Counted from the stretch's first letter, positions 15,502 to 23,680 are shown. The stretch is DNA of 25,495 bases from CAZFNQ01 sp964652125 (GCA_964652125.1 CAZZAE010000009.1:1-25495); one strand, 5' to 3'. Numbers and translations are program-made. Notes: generated by a model not told the origin, from the letters alone.

Positions 15502-16284
15502 ATGGAAAACGAAACACCACAGCCAAATAACTCTGTTAATGACAATCAAGACTTAACTAATCAAGTTATTCCGCTAGCAACAAACGCTGATACCACACCT
15601 AAGACAGCACCTCAAAATCCTGAATCAATATATCCAGTTGCCACACAAGGTATTGGTGTAGATAATCAACAACCTTTAGCTAATATCCAAAGCGATAATA
15701 CTATTCAAACTACAGCTGAAAGCAATAAAAATAATTTAATAATACTTTTAGTTATTATTCTGGGAGCCTATACAGCTATATCAGCACTAGTAGGAATATT
15801 TGCTAGCACATTAGCAATTTCTTATGGCTTTATTGGCGCCGGAGGATTGCTAATTGCAATTGATGTCATATACATATTAATTGGTATAGGGCTTATCTTA
15901 CGCAAGGAGCTTGCAAGGTTTGTATATGTGGTTCTAGCCATTTTGGGGCTATTACTTACAATTTACGGTACAGTTCATATCTTTAATAGCCATGCTTTTA
16001 AGGTTATAGATTATGTAAAGACCCAAGAAACACAAACTATAAATCGAGACCAACAACAAATAACAAATATACAAAATAATAACCCCTCAACTGGATTACA
16101 ATTAACTGATGTTCAGAAACAACAGGCTATACAAAATCTTCAACTGAATATATCCAGAATCAAAAAATCTCGGGATAAACTATCGAATTCTCGATTATAT
16201 TTTGGTCTTATTCAGGGTTATTTACTAGCCATCGTACCCCTTGTATTCCTGACAAGACCGTCAGTTAAAAAGCTATTTAGCTAA
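15502..16284 (+). CDS. Four-TM membrane protein with long disordered N-terminus, function unknown
   Basis: The first 75 or so of 260 residues are Asn/Gln/Thr/Pro-rich and probably disordered. TM segments follow at about 79-102, 107-133, 139-161 and 232-250. Between TM3 and TM4 lies a Gln/Asn-rich loop of about 70 residues with helical, coiled-coil-like segments; by topology it is probably on the same side as the N-terminus only if TM3 exits outward, so its side is uncertain. No recognised family. It has its own promoter. Confidence 0.75.
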   Translation: MENETPQPNNSVNDNQDLTNQVIPLATNADTTPKTAPQNPESIYPVATQGIGVDNQQPLANIQSDNTIQTTAESNKNNLIILLVIILGAYTAISALVGIFASTLAISYGFIGAGGLLIAIDVIYILIGIGLILRKELARFVYVVLAILGLLLTIYGTVHIFNSHAFKVIDYVKTQETQTINRDQQQITNIQNNNPSTGLQLTDVQKQQAIQNLQLNISRIKKSRDKLSNSRLYFGLIQGYLLAIVPLVFLTRPSVKKLFS

Positions 16285-16421
16285 TTAAATATAGTCATCA
16301 AGATATTTAACGGATTGAAATACTTCTACACCTGCTCTACTAAGCTCCGCCAAAGATTAGCGGATAATAATTGATATGTTAACCTTGTATAGGAAACATT
16401 TTTAAAGAAAAGTAGTTATAA

Positions 16422-16646
16422 ATGAAATACATTGGAATACTATCCTATAGCGCTTTAGCTGCTGTATTCGCAATTTCAGCTTTTGCTTCTTTTCTATATA
16501 TGTTTTTCGCCCATATAGATACTAGTGGCCCAACTAGTCATGATTTTATCATTGGGGGAATTGGATTAACGCTGTCTGTATTTCTTTCTGCAATAAGTGT
16601 AATACGAGCACAAAACCTAAATAAAAAGCCTAATAAAAAGAAGTAG
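16422..16646 (+). CDS. Small two-TM membrane protein
   Basis: The 74 residues have TM helices at about 7-31 and 40-63, a short loop between them and a very basic tail (NLNKKPNKKK), so both ends are probably cytoplasmic. No clear RBS; TATAGG at 16388-16393 could be a -10. The preceding gap (16285-16421) holds a weak TCCGC/GCGGA inverted repeat without a U-tract and nothing else I can name. It converges on the gene ending at 16705. Confidence 0.6.
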   Translation: MKYIGILSYSALAAVFAISAFASFLYMFFAHIDTSGPTSHDFIIGGIGLTLSVFLSAISVIRAQNLNKKPNKKK

Positions 16647-16704
16647 AATTAGTACGAAATATATTTCCGACTTTAGGGAATGTCAAACGAAATTAAGAAA
16701 CTAT

Positions 16705-17334
16705 CTAAGCGTTCTTATTCTTCACTATGTAGGCTTCGTGAGCCTGTATCACTAGTTGTGAACAATAAGTGGGATTTGGTATAACACTAAAAGTTAAGTT
16801 TTCTCGCTCAGAAGCCGTTTCAACGATCATGGTACCAAAGTTGAACAATCTGGCCAACAATCCACGTTGATGAGATGTAACATCCTCGACATTGCCATTA
16901 CCAAGCTGGGTTACTTTACGATTAAAAATACCCAAGTATGCTACTTCAGCAATTTTTTGATCAGTCAGATAAACGACGTTGCTTCGATACAAGACAATAC
17001 TAATAGCCGAAACAGCCAGAGTGATAATAGATAAAATAAAACCAACAAATATAATAATAGCTTTTAGAGAACTGCTACTGTCTCCGCTAATCGTAATTGA
17101 ATCTAGATTAGAGACAAGTATCATGGCACCAATAACGAACACCAGCGACAAACCAATACCAATTGTCGCAATACCAATTATACCTATGGGGTGTTTATGT
17201 ATTTCATAGAGCAGTTCTTCTTTTTCATCAAATTCGACGTACTTAAATAGACGCTTAGCAACTGGTGTTAGGCGGGCACTAGCTTCTGCACGATGAGCTT
17301 TCTCAGCAGCAGATTTATCTTCAACTTCATCCAT
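16705..17334 (-). CDS. PH-domain (bPH-type) membrane protein
   Basis: The 209 residues comprise a charged cytoplasmic end (1-45), two TM helices (about 48-75 and 88-116), then a bacterial PH-like domain (about 118-200) with NVVYLTDQKI, an LGNGNVEDVTSHQRGLLARLF segment and FGTMIVETAS. This is the YdbS/bPH_2 pattern. Function is unknown; proteins of this type are common small membrane proteins. It lies 8 nt after ruvB, but an extended -10 box overlapping the ruvB stop (17342-17350) could start a leaderless mRNA for it alone. Confidence 0.85.
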   Translation of the reverse strand: MDEVEDKSAAEKAHRAEASARLTPVAKRLFKYVEFDEKEELLYEIHKHPIGIIGIATIGIGLSLVFVIGAMILVSNLDSITISGDSSSSLKAIIIFVGFILSIITLAVSAISIVLYRSNVVYLTDQKIAEVAYLGIFNRKVTQLGNGNVEDVTSHQRGLLARLFNFGTMIVETASERENLTFSVIPNPTYCSQLVIQAHEAYIVKNKNA

Positions 17335-17341
17335 GTCGGCA

Positions 17342-17350
17342 ATTATATCA
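17342..17350 (-). promoter_or_regulatory. Extended -10 box overlapping the ruvB stop codon
   Basis: On the minus strand TG-A-TATAAT runs 17350-17342 and ends 7 nt before the ATG at 17334, so the PH-domain gene would be transcribed essentially without a leader. The box includes the ruvB TAA. Confidence 0.5.
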
Positions 17351-18377
17351 GTTTTGGCTGTTTATCATTACCTGTCTGGACTTTACCTAAATGCTTGTAA
17401 GCTTTATGAGTAGCCTTGCGTCCCCGAGGAGTGCGCTCAATTAAGCCAATCTGCATGAGATAGGGTTCAAAGAAATCCTCTATAGTTGAGCGCTCCTCAG
17501 CCGTCAGAGCGGCCAGTGTTTCCACGCCGACTGGACCACCATGGTAATTATCAATAATGGCGTTCAGTAACATTCGATCAGCTGGATCAAGACCAAGATC
17601 ATCTATTTCCAGCAGTAGCAGGGCATCCCGACTAATGTTTTCGTCAATAAAACCATCACCGTTAACATCTGCAAAATCTCGCACCCGTCTCAGCAAACGA
17701 TTTGCAATTCGAGGCGTTAGCCGGGCCCTCTGAGCTAGTTCGCTAGCAGCTTGCTTGTTAATCTTGATTCCTAATATTTTAGCTGAGCGGGCAATGATGC
17801 TTTCAATTTCACCTGGTTGGTAAAATTCAAGGCGGTGTATCATACCAAAACGATCTCGCAGTGGAGCAGCTAAAGCACCTGTCCGAGTAGTGGCACCAAT
17901 AATTGTAAACTTAGGTAAATCAAGTCTCAGGCTCCTTGCACTTGGCCCTTTGCCCAGCATTATATCTAGCTTAAAGTCTTCCATAGCACCATATAAAACT
18001 TCTTCCACAGTGCGATGCAAGCGGTGGATTTCATCAATAAACAAAATATCGCCATCCTCTAAATTGGTTAGCAAACTAGCCAGATCACCGGCCCGTTCTA
18101 TAGCCGGTCCACTGGTAATACGAATTTGAGCACCCATTTCATTGGCAATAACACTAGCCATGGTGGTCTTACCAAGACCTGGAGGACCGTAAAGCAATAT
18201 ATGATCTACCGGCTCACCCCGTTTTTTAGCGGCTGTAATTGCCAGGTTCAAGTTCTGTTTCAACCTATTTTGGCCAATATAGTTAGCAAAATCCCGCGGT
18301 CGAAGAGTCTGATCAAGTTCTTGTTCATTCTTATCATCAGGTTCAGTACTGCTATGAACAATTCGCTCAACAGTCAT
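17343..18377 (-). CDS. ruvB: Holliday junction branch-migration ATPase RuvB
   Basis: The 344-residue AAA+ motor forms hexameric rings flanking RuvA at Holliday junctions. It contains Walker A GPPGLGKT (64-71), Walker B ILFIDEIHRL (111-120), sensor 1 IIGATTR (159-165), the arginine-finger segment APLRDRF (171-177) and the C-terminal winged helix with GGPVGVETLA and RTPRGRKAT. Normal length. It starts 2 nt after the ruvA stop. Confidence 0.98.
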   Translation of the reverse strand: MTVERIVHSSTEPDDKNEQELDQTLRPRDFANYIGQNRLKQNLNLAITAAKKRGEPVDHILLYGPPGLGKTTMASVIANEMGAQIRITSGPAIERAGDLASLLTNLEDGDILFIDEIHRLHRTVEEVLYGAMEDFKLDIMLGKGPSARSLRLDLPKFTIIGATTRTGALAAPLRDRFGMIHRLEFYQPGEIESIIARSAKILGIKINKQAASELAQRARLTPRIANRLLRRVRDFADVNGDGFIDENISRDALLLLEIDDLGLDPADRMLLNAIIDNYHGGPVGVETLAALTAEERSTIEDFFEPYLMQIGLIERTPRGRKATHKAYKHLGKVQTGNDKQPKLI

Positions 18378-18379
18378 AA

Positions 18380-18961
18380 TTACACCTTAGCTTTCAAAGC
18401 TTGTTTAACTCTTTTGTCTGTTGGCAAGCTACTGTCAACACCTTCCAAAGCGGAAAGGGCATCGGGCAGGGTAAAGCCTAAACTAATAAGGGCTTGGACC
18501 GCTTCATCTTTATTAGCAACTGACGAACCAGTAAACAAGCGCTCAGCTGAAGCTGTATCGACTAAACCAACTTTATCTTTTAGATCAACAACAACTCGCT
18601 CTGCAACTCGCTTACCAACTCCATTGGCGGCTTGAATGAATTTAACATCGCCACTTGCAATAGCTTGCCTAACCTCACCCACCGTACCAATGCTTAACAT
18701 GTTAAGTGCCATTCGCGGACCAACTCCATTAACGCTTAACAACTGTTCAAATAGCTCTTTAGTTTCAAGCTTAACAAAGCCAAATAAATCATGGGCATTA
18801 TCTCGAATATATTCATAAACATATACCTGCTTAGTTTCATCTATATTGAGATGACCCCAGTCTTCGGCAGATACAAATAGTCCGTATCCGACTCCATTAA
18901 CATCAATAATTACCAACTCGTTCAGTTTTTCGCTGATTTTGCCAGTTAATGTCGCAATCAC
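18380..18961 (-). CDS. ruvA: Holliday junction-binding protein RuvA
   Basis: The 193-residue tetrameric junction-binding subunit has an N-terminal OB fold (MIATLTGKISEKLNE...VGYGLFVS), two helix-hairpin-helix motifs (LLSVNGVGPRMALNML and FIQAANGVGKRVAERVV) and a C-terminal RuvB-binding domain (EAVQALISLGF). Normal length. It is spaced 7 nt from ruvC and 2 nt from ruvB, forming a compact ruvCAB set. Confidence 0.98.
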   Translation of the reverse strand: MIATLTGKISEKLNELVIIDVNGVGYGLFVSAEDWGHLNIDETKQVYVYEYIRDNAHDLFGFVKLETKELFEQLLSVNGVGPRMALNMLSIGTVGEVRQAIASGDVKFIQAANGVGKRVAERVVVDLKDKVGLVDTASAERLFTGSSVANKDEAVQALISLGFTLPDALSALEGVDSSLPTDKRVKQALKAKV

Positions 18962-18968
18962 CTTGGTA

Positions 18969-19439
18969 TTATCTCATAGTCATGGAATGACAGATAGCGC
19001 AGGCTAAAGCATCAGCAGCATCATCTGGTTTGGGAATTTCTTTTAGTCCCAAGATAACTCTCACCATCTCCTGAATTTGTTTTTTCTCGGCCCGTCCGTA
19101 ACCTGTCAAAGCTTGTTTTATTTGCAACGGCGTATATTCAAACAAATCTAGTCCGGATTGTTTACCACACAACAGAACTACACCTCGAGCTTGGGCCACT
19201 GTCATGGCCGTAGTAACATTTTGGGCAAAGAATAGTTTTTCAACAGCCATAATTACAGGTTTAGTCTGGACTATTATATCTGTTAATTCATCAAATATGG
19301 TTTCCAAGCGTACTGCATCATCTTCTTTAACTGGGGTACGAATAACCCCGGCATCGACTAGCTGAGTTTTATTCTTGCCAGCTTCTATAACACCAAAACC
19401 AAGAATGCCAGTACCCGGATCTATCCCAAGAATTCTCAT
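18969..19439 (-). CDS. ruvC: Holliday junction resolvase RuvC
   Basis: The 156-residue Mg-dependent endonuclease resolves Holliday junctions. Catalytic acids are visible: D7 in GIDPGTG, E67 in VEKLFF, and D140 and D143 in KPDDAADALA. Normal length. Its ATG overlaps the stop of the upstream small membrane-protein gene (ATGA), so its translation is coupled to that gene. Confidence 0.97.
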   Translation of the reverse strand: MRILGIDPGTGILGFGVIEAGKNKTQLVDAGVIRTPVKEDDAVRLETIFDELTDIIVQTKPVIMAVEKLFFAQNVTTAMTVAQARGVVLLCGKQSGLDLFEYTPLQIKQALTGYGRAEKKQIQEMVRVILGLKEIPKPDDAADALACAICHSMTMR

Positions 19440-19780
19440 TTAGTAAATAACTTAATTAAGCCATATAAAGCTATAACGGTTGAAATAGTTAAGGCATAAA
19501 TTCCTAAATTCAATATTAACTTTTGTTTGTCATAGTCTTGGGATTTTGAAATAGTTTGACTAGCACCATTATGGTGAATGGATTTAGTTGTGGTAAGCCA
19601 CTTTATGGGAAAACCATATTGTGTATCCGAGTTTTGATATGTCCCTCCACATGTGACGCAGGCGCCCAAATCTTCATACGTATTGCTTTGTTTGCTTATC
19701 GGTAAAAATAATAATACTAGAACCACTATTATAGCCAGAATGAAAATCGTGACATTTCGATAACTAAGCTTGATCACCAT
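19436..19780 (-). CDS. Small two-TM protein with Cys-x2-Cys-Gly-Gly loop, in the ruv operon
   Basis: The 114 residues have TM1 at about 9-28, an extracytoplasmic loop with GAC41VTC44GGTYQ and YGFPIKWL, and TM2 at about 88-109. It is not a known DNA-repair protein. It sits between yebC (12 nt away) and ruvC (ATGA overlap). An extended -10 box, TG-T-TATTAT, lies in the yebC gap, 3 nt before the ATG at 19780 and 6 nt before the in-frame GTG at 19777, so the true start may be GTG. The two-TM topology with a Cys/Gly-rich loop resembles the protein at 24410-24730. Confidence 0.8.
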   Translation of the reverse strand: MVIKLSYRNVTIFILAIIVVLVLLFLPISKQSNTYEDLGACVTCGGTYQNSDTQYGFPIKWLTTTKSIHHNGASQTISKSQDYDKQKLILNLGIYALTISTVIALYGLIKLFTK

Positions 19781-19783
19781 CTG

Positions 19784-19792
19784 ATAATAACA
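19784..19792 (-). promoter_or_regulatory. Extended -10 box between yebC and the small membrane-protein gene
   Basis: Minus-strand TG-T-TATTAT (19792-19784) fills the gap after the yebC stop. It could give ruvCAB a transcript separate from yebC, leaderless on the small membrane-protein gene. The same nine bases precede the related gene at 24410. Confidence 0.45.
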
Positions 19793-20521
19793 TTAACTCA
19801 GGAGCTGTTCAGGAATATCAAAGTTAGTATGAGTTTCAGTGACATCATCTACCTCATCCAAAGCATCCATGAGTCGAATAATTTTGCCGGCAGTTTCTTT
19901 ATCAGTAATATTAACAATACTGTTTGGCACATAAGTAAGACCAGCTTCAATAACTTCAAACCCAGAATCTCTCAGTCCATTTCGAACTTCAGCTAACTTC
20001 TTAGGTTGAGTGTAGACAATTGATTCACTACCCTCCTCTACGACGTCATCTGCTCCTGCATCTAAGGCCGCTAATAGCACTTCATCACCAATTGCCTTAA
20101 CATGAATCATTCCTTTGTGGTCAAACTGAAAAGCTACAGCACCCTTTTCGGCCATTCGGCCACCATGTTTAGTAATAGCTAAGCGAACTTCAGGCAATGT
20201 TCTGTTTATGTTATCGGTGGCACACTCTACTAATATGGCTACCCCACCCGGTCCATAGCCTTCATACATAACTTCCTGAATTTGCTCACCACCCAACTTA
20301 CCACTGCCACGATCAATGGAACGCTGAATATTGGCAAGGGGCATATTAGCGGCTTTGGCTTTATCTATCGCCAGACGCAGACCAAAATTAGTTTCTGGAT
20401 CCGGTCCGCCTTTAGCAGCCACAGCTATAGCATTACCAAGTTTAGTAAAAATAGCTCCCCGGGCAGCATCTTTAGCGCCCTTCTGCCTTTTTATGGTTGA
20501 CCACTTACTATGTCCAGACAT
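19793..20521 (-). CDS. yebC: YebC/PmpR family DNA-binding or translation-associated protein
   Basis: The 242 residues are full length. It has the signature start MSGHSKWSTIKRQKGAKDAA, the GGPDPETNFGLR and NMPLANIQRSIDRG motifs and the YEGYGPGGVAILVE segment. Members have been described as transcriptional regulators and, more recently, as helping ribosomes through difficult sequences; which applies here cannot be told. It often lies beside ruvC, as here. A TATAAT box ends 10 nt before the ATG and no RBS is present, suggesting a nearly leaderless mRNA. Confidence 0.96.
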   Translation of the reverse strand: MSGHSKWSTIKRQKGAKDAARGAIFTKLGNAIAVAAKGGPDPETNFGLRLAIDKAKAANMPLANIQRSIDRGSGKLGGEQIQEVMYEGYGPGGVAILVECATDNINRTLPEVRLAITKHGGRMAEKGAVAFQFDHKGMIHVKAIGDEVLLAALDAGADDVVEEGSESIVYTQPKKLAEVRNGLRDSGFEVIEAGLTYVPNSIVNITDKETAGKIIRLMDALDEVDDVTETHTNFDIPEQLLS

Positions 20522-20531
20522 CTTGACTAAT

Positions 20532-20537
20532 ATTATA
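20532..20537 (-). promoter_or_regulatory. Probable yebC -10 box, near-leaderless
   Basis: Minus-strand TATAAT (20537-20532) is followed by 10 nt and the yebC ATG at 20521. The predicted leader is about 4 nt. No -35 of note. Confidence 0.5.
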
Positions 20538-20599
20538 GCGAAAACTTCTAATTTAGGCTTGCGTGCTAAGAGGCCAAAAGAAATATTATCAATAAAAAC

Positions 20600-20629
20600 T
20601 TGCTCTATTTTCCAGTTTGTTGGTAGGAT
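20600..20629 (+). promoter_or_regulatory. Probable promoter of the RND transporter gene
   Basis: TTGCTC (20600-20605), 18 nt, then TAGGAT (20624-20629) preceded by TGG, an extended -10. RNA would start near 20636, at the beginning of the AAGGAG ribosome site. Confidence 0.4.
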
Positions 20630-20635
20630 TTATAT

Positions 20636-20641
20636 AAGGAG
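20636..20641 (+). promoter_or_regulatory. Shine-Dalgarno that points to an AUU start codon
   Basis: AAGGAG is followed by 5 nt (ATTAG) and then ATT at 20647. The AAGGAG sites of the genes at 25083 (minus) and 25245 also lie exactly 5 nt before their ATGs. TAG at 20644-20646 closes the frame immediately upstream, so this site serves nothing else. Confidence 0.6.
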
Positions 20642-20646
20642 ATTAG

Positions 20647-23496
20647 ATTATCGCTACAAAACCCAAAACGAAGATACCCAAAGACAGGTTGTTACCAAAG
20701 TTAACAACTGCTTTTTTTGACCGACCACGCTTCACAGCCCTAATTTGGGTAGCCTTAGTTTTATTCGGAACTGTTAGTTATACCACCCTGCTTCGACGAG
20801 AAGGTTTCCCAAGTGTTAATATTCCGGTCGCCATAGTCAACGGCACATACTTTGCCAACGATCCGGCTAAAGTTGATAGCGCTGTTGCTAAACCAATTTC
20901 TGATTTAGCTCTCAAGCAAAAGGATGTAAAGACTGTTCAAACCCAAAGCGCCGACAACTTTTTTACGGTTCAAATACAATTCAAAGATGGTGTTGATGCG
21001 GCCAGTGCTGCCAAAACTCTACAGTCACAAGTAAATAGCTCTGGTCACATTCCTAAAACTGCCCAGGTGCAATATAACGTTCCGTACTTTGGCGCCACCG
21101 GTGGAGACATCCAGCCAATTGATGAAGCCATATCCTTCTATAAACTATCCGGACCTATCTCAACTGCGCAGTTAACGACCAAGGCCGATCAGGCCGCACA
21201 GTTCTTAAAAGATCAACACTTATCTTTAGTTAAATCTGTATTTGTTAAAGTTCCCTTCGACGACGTAACTAATCCAGCCACAGGTAAAAAGGTAAAAGTT
21301 CAAAAAAGCTTTGACCGCTATGGCAACCGAGTAAATGATCAAACCATGTTCTATAACTCAGTAATTATTGGCATGCAAAAAGCTAAGGGTGTTGATGTCA
21401 TTAAACTAGACAAACAAGTACGTGAGGCACTAACAAAACTAGACCAGGATCCTAAGTTTAGTGGTTATAAAGCTGAGGTTAGTGCAAGTTTTGCACCACA
21501 AATCAAAGACAACTTAAGTGAGCTGCAGCGAGTACTGCTAGAAGGCTTATTGGCCGTCCTAGTAATTGGCTCGATTGTAATTGCTATTCGGGCCTCGCTC
21601 ATTACCGTACTATCTATGGTTACAGTATTAGTCAGCACCATTGGACTGCTTTACCTGGTTGGCTACAGCCTGAACGTTATTACCTTGTTTGCGCTTATTT
21701 TAGGTCTAGCTTTGATTGTTGATGACACCATCATCATGACTGAAGCTATTGATGCTGCACGGCGTCATGAAACAGATCCGCGTAAAGCCGTAAAAGATGC
21801 TACTCGTAAGATTAGTCGAGCCATGGTAGCCGCCACAGCCACTGCTTCACTTAGTTTTGCCCCCCTACTTTTTGTGGGTGGAATATTAGGCAGTTTTATT
21901 CGAGCAATCCCAATAACAATTATTTCCTCCCTTATTATTAGCTTATTCGTGGCCCTAGTCTTTATTCCCTTCTTTGCTCGCTTCCTTCTGCTTGGTAAAA
22001 ATCAAATGGGAACTCGTGGCGTCAAGGAAGTTGCAGCTGGCTTTGAAGCTAAAATAGCTGCCTTTGTGGCCCGTCCTATGCTTTGGGCTCGCAACTCAAA
22101 ACAACGCTTATTTAGTGTTGGTATCACCGCTATTATCATTGGCTTCGGTTTTACCTTCGCTGGTCTAACCATCGCCAAAGATGTAGTCTTTAATATCTTC
22201 CCGCCAACCAAGGATACCAATGGTATAGTCCTTAGTGTTAATTTCCCTCCCAATACCACAATTTCTAAAGCCGAAACTATATCTGCTAACATTGACAAAT
22301 TAGCGGCCTCAACTATTGGGCCTAACTTTGTTCAAAGTTCTTATTACGATTCGGGTACCGCCCAAAACGGTATAGAACAAATACAAATAATCTCATATAA
22401 CAAACGTGCCATAACCTCCCCACAAATCGTAAAACAACTCGACACAAGGTTTAAAAACTTTAAGGACGCTCAGGTGGTTGTCGGCCAAAATGACATAGGA
22501 CCACCATCAGCATCCTTCATTATTCAACTCGATGCTACAAACCGTAAAGCCGCTTTTCGAGCAGCCAATGATTTATCTGCTTATTTGTCTAAAACTGAAC
22601 TCAAGCGCATAAATGGTAAAACTGCTAAGTTTATTAACATTACAATCTCCAGTTCAAATCAATACATTCGAACAGGAGGCAAGCCAATTATTACCATCAG
22701 TACTGGCTTTAACGGTGATGATACAACTACTCTCGTAACTTTGGGCAAAGACGCAGTTAATAAGGAATTTAATGGCAATAAACTCAAAAGCTACGGTCTG
22801 AGTTCAAATGCCCTGAGCTTTGATCTTGGCCAAGAGAGCGATAACCAAAATTCATTTAAGACACTAGCTTTAGCCTTCCCAGTACTTTTAGTAGTCATAT
22901 TCATCTTACTGGCATTCGAGTTTAAGTCGTTCTTGCAACCCTTGCTTATCTTTATGGCTATACCTTTCAGTCTATTTGGCATAATGCTTGGACTTCGCAT
23001 TACCCATAATGCAATCAGCTTCTTTACCATGCTGGGCTTCTTTGCCTTAATTGGACTAAGTATAAAAAACACAATTTTACTTACTGATTTCGCCAATCAA
23101 GCTCGGCGTAGTGGCCTGGGTGCCATTGACGCTGCCCACGCAGCATTGGAAGAAAGATTTAGACCGCTATTTGCCACCAGTATGACGGCAGTTGTATCAC
23201 TTATTCCGCTAGCTTTAACTAGCCCATTTTGGCAAGGACTGGCAGTAGTTCTAATATTTGGACTGCTAAGCAGTACCTTCTTAGTCATTACAGTTTTCCC
23301 ATATTACTATTTGGGAGCTGAATACTTAAGACTACACATTGCCCCGAAAGACTTCTTTATTTGGTTAGCAATAACCGTAGCTGTTGTCGTTGCCGTATCT
23401 AAAGCTTCAAGTATTGGCTTAGGTCTATTAATGATCCCCTTAAGTATTGTCCTAGTAATACTTCAGAATTTTTTCCGAAAACGTATAGCTAACTAG
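20647..23496 (+). CDS. RND-family efflux transporter permease, probable AUU start
   Basis: This is a proton-driven resistance-nodulation-division pump of the AcrB/HAE type. From ATT 20647 it is 949 residues; the first conventional start, TTG 20689, gives 935 but has no RBS and drops the basic leader IIATKPKTKIPKDR. It has the usual 12-TM layout: TM1 just after FFDRPRF, a large extracytoplasmic loop, a TM bundle with LGLALIVDDTIIMTEAIDAA (the proton-relay Asp pair, about D359/D360), a second loop, and a second bundle with GLSIKNTILLTD (relay Lys, about K807). There is no membrane-fusion or outer-membrane partner gene nearby, so it may act alone in a single-membrane cell. Substrate unknown. Confidence 0.9.
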   Translation: MIATKPKTKIPKDRLLPKLTTAFFDRPRFTALIWVALVLFGTVSYTTLLRREGFPSVNIPVAIVNGTYFANDPAKVDSAVAKPISDLALKQKDVKTVQTQSADNFFTVQIQFKDGVDAASAAKTLQSQVNSSGHIPKTAQVQYNVPYFGATGGDIQPIDEAISFYKLSGPISTAQLTTKADQAAQFLKDQHLSLVKSVFVKVPFDDVTNPATGKKVKVQKSFDRYGNRVNDQTMFYNSVIIGMQKAKGVDVIKLDKQVREALTKLDQDPKFSGYKAEVSASFAPQIKDNLSELQRVLLEGLLAVLVIGSIVIAIRASLITVLSMVTVLVSTIGLLYLVGYSLNVITLFALILGLALIVDDTIIMTEAIDAARRHETDPRKAVKDATRKISRAMVAATATASLSFAPLLFVGGILGSFIRAIPITIISSLIISLFVALVFIPFFARFLLLGKNQMGTRGVKEVAAGFEAKIAAFVARPMLWARNSKQRLFSVGITAIIIGFGFTFAGLTIAKDVVFNIFPPTKDTNGIVLSVNFPPNTTISKAETISANIDKLAASTIGPNFVQSSYYDSGTAQNGIEQIQIISYNKRAITSPQIVKQLDTRFKNFKDAQVVVGQNDIGPPSASFIIQLDATNRKAAFRAANDLSAYLSKTELKRINGKTAKFINITISSSNQYIRTGGKPIITISTGFNGDDTTTLVTLGKDAVNKEFNGNKLKSYGLSSNALSFDLGQESDNQNSFKTLALAFPVLLVVIFILLAFEFKSFLQPLLIFMAIPFSLFGIMLGLRITHNAISFFTMLGFFALIGLSIKNTILLTDFANQARRSGLGAIDAAHAALEERFRPLFATSMTAVVSLIPLALTSPFWQGLAVVLIFGLLSSTFLVITVFPYYYLGAEYLRLHIAPKDFFIWLAITVAVVVAVSKASSIGLGLLMIPLSIVLVILQNFFRKRIAN

Positions 23497-23497
23497 G

Positions 23498-23526
23498 TTG
23501 TTCAAACAGAGGTAATGGGATATAAT
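23498..23526 (+). promoter_or_regulatory. Promoter of tRNA-Lys
   Basis: TTGTTC (23498-23503), 17 nt, then TATAAT (23521-23526). It begins 2 nt after the RND stop codon. The tRNA 5' end is 17 nt downstream of the -10. Confidence 0.75.
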
Positions 23527-23542
23527 CACCCTATTCCAACGG

Positions 23543-23619
23543 GGGCCCATAGCTCAGCTGGTTAGAGCACCTGCCTTTTAAGCAGGGTGTCGTGGGTTCG
23601 AGTCCCACTGGGCCCTCCA
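23543..23619 (+). tRNA. tRNA-Lys (anticodon UUU), CCA encoded
   Basis: The 77-nt cloverleaf has acceptor GGGCCCA/TGGGCCC, D arm with GCTCAGCTGGTTAGAGC, anticodon stem CCTGC/GCAGG around loop CTTTTAA (anticodon TTT), and T arm GTGGG-TTCGAGT-CCCAC. The 3' CCA is encoded (23617-23619). The discriminator base is T (23616), which is unusual for tRNA-Lys. Confidence 0.96.
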
Positions 23620-23647
23620 TCTAAACTCAAATAGGAATACTGTAACT

Positions 23648-23672
23648 AAAGAGCCGATTCGTGGCTCTTTTT
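23648..23672 (+). terminator. Intrinsic terminator after tRNA-Lys
   Basis: A perfect 8-bp stem, AAAGAGCC/GGCTCTTT, with a 7-nt loop runs into TTTTT. Its U-tract leads directly into the extended -10 box of the next gene. Confidence 0.85.
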
Positions 23673-23680
23673 GCTATTAT
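23672..23680 (+). promoter_or_regulatory. Extended -10 box of the HAD hydrolase gene, leaderless
   Basis: TG-C-TATTAT ends 6 nt before the ATG at 23687, so transcription would start at or next to the start codon. Confidence 0.5.

Noticed and set aside
15350..15556. A 68-codon plus-strand ORF ahead of the 260-residue membrane protein.
   Set aside because: It overlaps the next gene's start out of frame, runs through the TTGCTT-17-TATTAT promoter and has no RBS.
16340..16370. TCCGC/GCGGA inverted repeat as a terminator.
   Set aside because: The stem is short with a 9-nt loop and is not followed by a U-tract.
19436..19780. Shared TCGGTY string with the sortase active site, suggesting a sortase relative or decoy.
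   Set aside because: The small protein has no His/Arg partners or sortase fold; six residues of identity in a Cys-Gly-Gly context can arise by chance.
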